Source: Glandiceps talaboti (lineage: Eukaryota; Hemichordata; Enteropneusta; Spengelidae). Taken from it: a stretch of 64,000 nt of DNA. Position numbers and translations under genes: made by a program. The stretch spans positions 24,685,003 to 24,749,002 of the forward strand of contig NC_135551.1 of NCBI RefSeq assembly GCF_964340395.1. Direction: 5' to 3'. Below, piece by piece: positions 62,041-64,000 of this stretch. The notes under the pieces are model-generated. The model had not been told where the DNA came from. It worked only from the letters and a program-made list of their open reading frames with translations, and did no database searches. The number at the start of each line of letters is the position of its first letter. Position 1 is the first letter of the stretch.

Positions 62041-64000
62041 ACAAATATACATAGAGCTATGCCACTTTAGTTGAAAAAACAACAGATACAGATAAACTGC
62101 ATATTGTAGGTAAGAGTATATTCAATCAATTCTTTATTACCCTTGAGCAATTTCTGTCATCAGTTCAATACGCAAAAAGCAAAACGATACATCACAAAGG
62201 AAAATTAGTGGTGGATGATAAATACAATGTAGTGGAGAAGGAATTGTTTAAAGGAATATGTTATGTATGGGTAGAATGTAAATCCCTTCCCCTTTTACCC
62301 AGATTACAAAGTCGCTTATAACGCTTTTCGTAGAAACTAATTGTACGAGTTTGAAAACATATGTTTTTTTTCCAATAGTATATTTTAATGAATCGGGCAC
62401 GTAGTTCTGTGTACAATGGACATCTGAGTAAAAAATGACATATAAACGTCACACACTCATTACATTCTAAAGTATACAATAGTTAATGTTGCTATAGAAA
62501 CCATGATTTCATTTTGGCAATTGTTCCATATCTATTACCTATTAGATTAAATAGCGCCATACAGAAAAATAATATCGCACACTCTGTAACCCCTAATAAT
62601 TAGATTTTTGTTACGTTGTTAGTAGTGAATATACAACTGCTGACAATACAGATACTTTTGAAATCAACGTAATCACATATGAATTTTTGACAACTGGGTA
62701 AAGGTCAACAATACCCAATTAGCAAACACTTTTATATACATATCTGAGGACAATAGTTAACGCACATATACTAGATCTGTTAGAAAACATGACAAAAATA
62801 TTTTATGTCCATGGTCGCCCATTACAAGAAACTTTACGTGACTGACAATCAAAACAACTCTTACCGTAAGCTTCTCTCTTTTCAATAGTCCCCTCTTTAT
62901 CCTTTAAAATATCCTTTAAAATAGACGCGAATAAAAACATTTCATTCAAAAGAGTTTAAAGTGATTTATGGCAGATGTATATTTATTTTATAATTGTAAT
63001 GATTAAAATAACTTTATAGTGACAAATTATCCTGAAAAACAATAAAAACAATATGGAAAAACGTAGACGAAATCCATATTTGTATCTCAATAAATTGCAA
63101 ATACTAAACCTAACAAATAGTGTAAAATGTTTGTCTTTCTAAACGATACTAATCACTACATCACGTCCAATCTTGACACTCACCTGTTGCTTCCCTATAT
63201 ATTGAAACATCATTACTTTATCGTGTTTACTTGAGATTATAAGATATTAGTTAATTGTGTTCATATATTTTTTTACATTCACTTCTTGTAAGTACGATAG
63301 TAAAGCTTTTACAATTTCTTTCAGCTTTTCGCAATTTATTGCGTAACAAATTTGGACTTTGATTATGTTGTTTCGCACTATTTATTAATCAAAAATTTAA
63401 AATAATGTTTTCATCTCTATGGCAATTGAAATTTTTTTTTTATATAGACCCGGTTACATATTTTACCATGAAATGGATTTGGCAACGATCAATATTTTGA
63501 CGTCCATTTTTACCTCTTGTAAGGGAAGGTTATACTTTACTTGCCCATAATATGAATTTTCAAATAAATAGCGCAATAGCTATAGGCAGACATTTTTCAT
63601 TTATCCCTGTCAAAAAAACTATTTTATATAAATTTTACAAATTTACTCACATCTTTGCTGCTTGTATATCTGGGGTTGTTGCCGTGTCTACTAGCATGCT
63701 TGTTGTCACCAACAGGACGTCCGGGATATTCATGCTCTTTTAGATGAGGCTGGTTTGAAAGACGACCATTTTGGGAGAGTGTCTATTTGTGGAAAATATA
63801 TAGATAGCGTGGTTATGCCCTATACAATTCAGAATTGTTGTTTACGCTATAGCTATTTATTTGTAAATTCACATTATGGGCATCTCACATGACCATATAT
63901 ACCTTAACTCCCAACAACGTCTCTCTTCCAACTTCCATTATCATTCTACCCTATACCACCACGCTATGACCATGCACGAGAATTACTTGATGAGACAATT
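62041..64000. other. Upstream of ZP-B modules; no confident exon
   Basis: Apart from the candidate at 62865-62940, a minus-strand ATG at 63733 opens MNIPDVLLVTTSMLVDTATT and reaches a donor (GTGAGT) in phase 2, which does not fit the phase-1 LDLa exons. The true first exons of ZP-B may lie here or beyond the right edge. Confidence 0.35.
62865..62940 (-). other. Candidate upstream exon of ZP-B
   Basis: ATG at 62940 opens 25 codons plus one base and ends TACG before GTAAGA, in phase 1 as the next LDLa exon requires. It encodes MFLFASILKDILKDKEGTIE followed by KREAY. The hydrophobic part is too short for a good signal peptide, so this may be an internal exon or chance. Confidence 0.2.

Noticed and set aside
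63552-63743. Possible ZP-B first exon on the minus strand (ATG at 63733, donor GTGAGT)
   Set aside because: It ends in phase 2, whereas all LDLa exons need phase 1, and the hydrophobic stretch is weak for a signal peptide.

Overview
The window is animal nuclear DNA: AT-rich, with spliced genes, GT-AG (and a few GC-AG) introns, very long simple-sequence tracts and many decayed transposable elements. The gene content (SLC22 transporters with deuterostome-like intron structure, secreted ZP proteins carrying LDL-receptor class A and Kunitz modules, CR1-like LINE debris) suggests a marine invertebrate, perhaps a hemichordate or other non-vertebrate deuterostome. That placement is inference; nothing here fixes the species. 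All gene models below were built by hand from splice sites, phase continuity and paralogue comparison.

Left half (1-36 kb). Two complete SLC22 family membrane transporters lie head to head about 16 kb apart: SLC22-A on the minus strand (coding 3230-11890, 591 aa) and SLC22-B on the plus strand (27816-35528, 588 aa). Both have ten coding exons with identical intron phases, so they are local inverted duplicates. A roughly 1.2-1.5 kb block occurs both at the left edge (9-1530) and upstream of SLC22-A (13166-14380). It suggests that a further SLC22-A-like unit lies off the left edge. Between the two transporters are a 5'-truncated CR1-like LINE (20.8-22.1 kb), two sets of decayed exons that may derive from DEG/ENaC channels, and a 2.4-kb DNA transposon (25170-27583) with perfect 23-bp inverted repeats, TTA target duplications and a frameshifted SAP-like ORF.

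Right half (39-64 kb). Two zona pellucida (ZP) genes lie tail to tail. ZP-A (plus, 39734-45068, 326 aa) is a signal peptide followed by a ZP module. ZP-B (minus, 47069-62031, at least 901 aa, true 5' end not resolved) carries twelve LDLa modules, two Kunitz modules and the same ZP module. Both end in a furin-type RKRR site and a four-residue tail encoded by a 13-nt exon, with no membrane anchor. Every N-terminal module exon of ZP-B is symmetric phase 1-1, and the ZP-A signal-peptide exon also ends in phase 1, so the two genes differ by insertion or loss of a cassette of shuffling-compatible exons. A decayed LDLa exon sits in a ZP-B intron.

The remaining sequence is intergenic or intronic, with microsatellites, fold-back hairpins, several MITE families, SINE-like copies and LINE fragments. 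No rRNA, functional tRNA or CRISPR array was seen.
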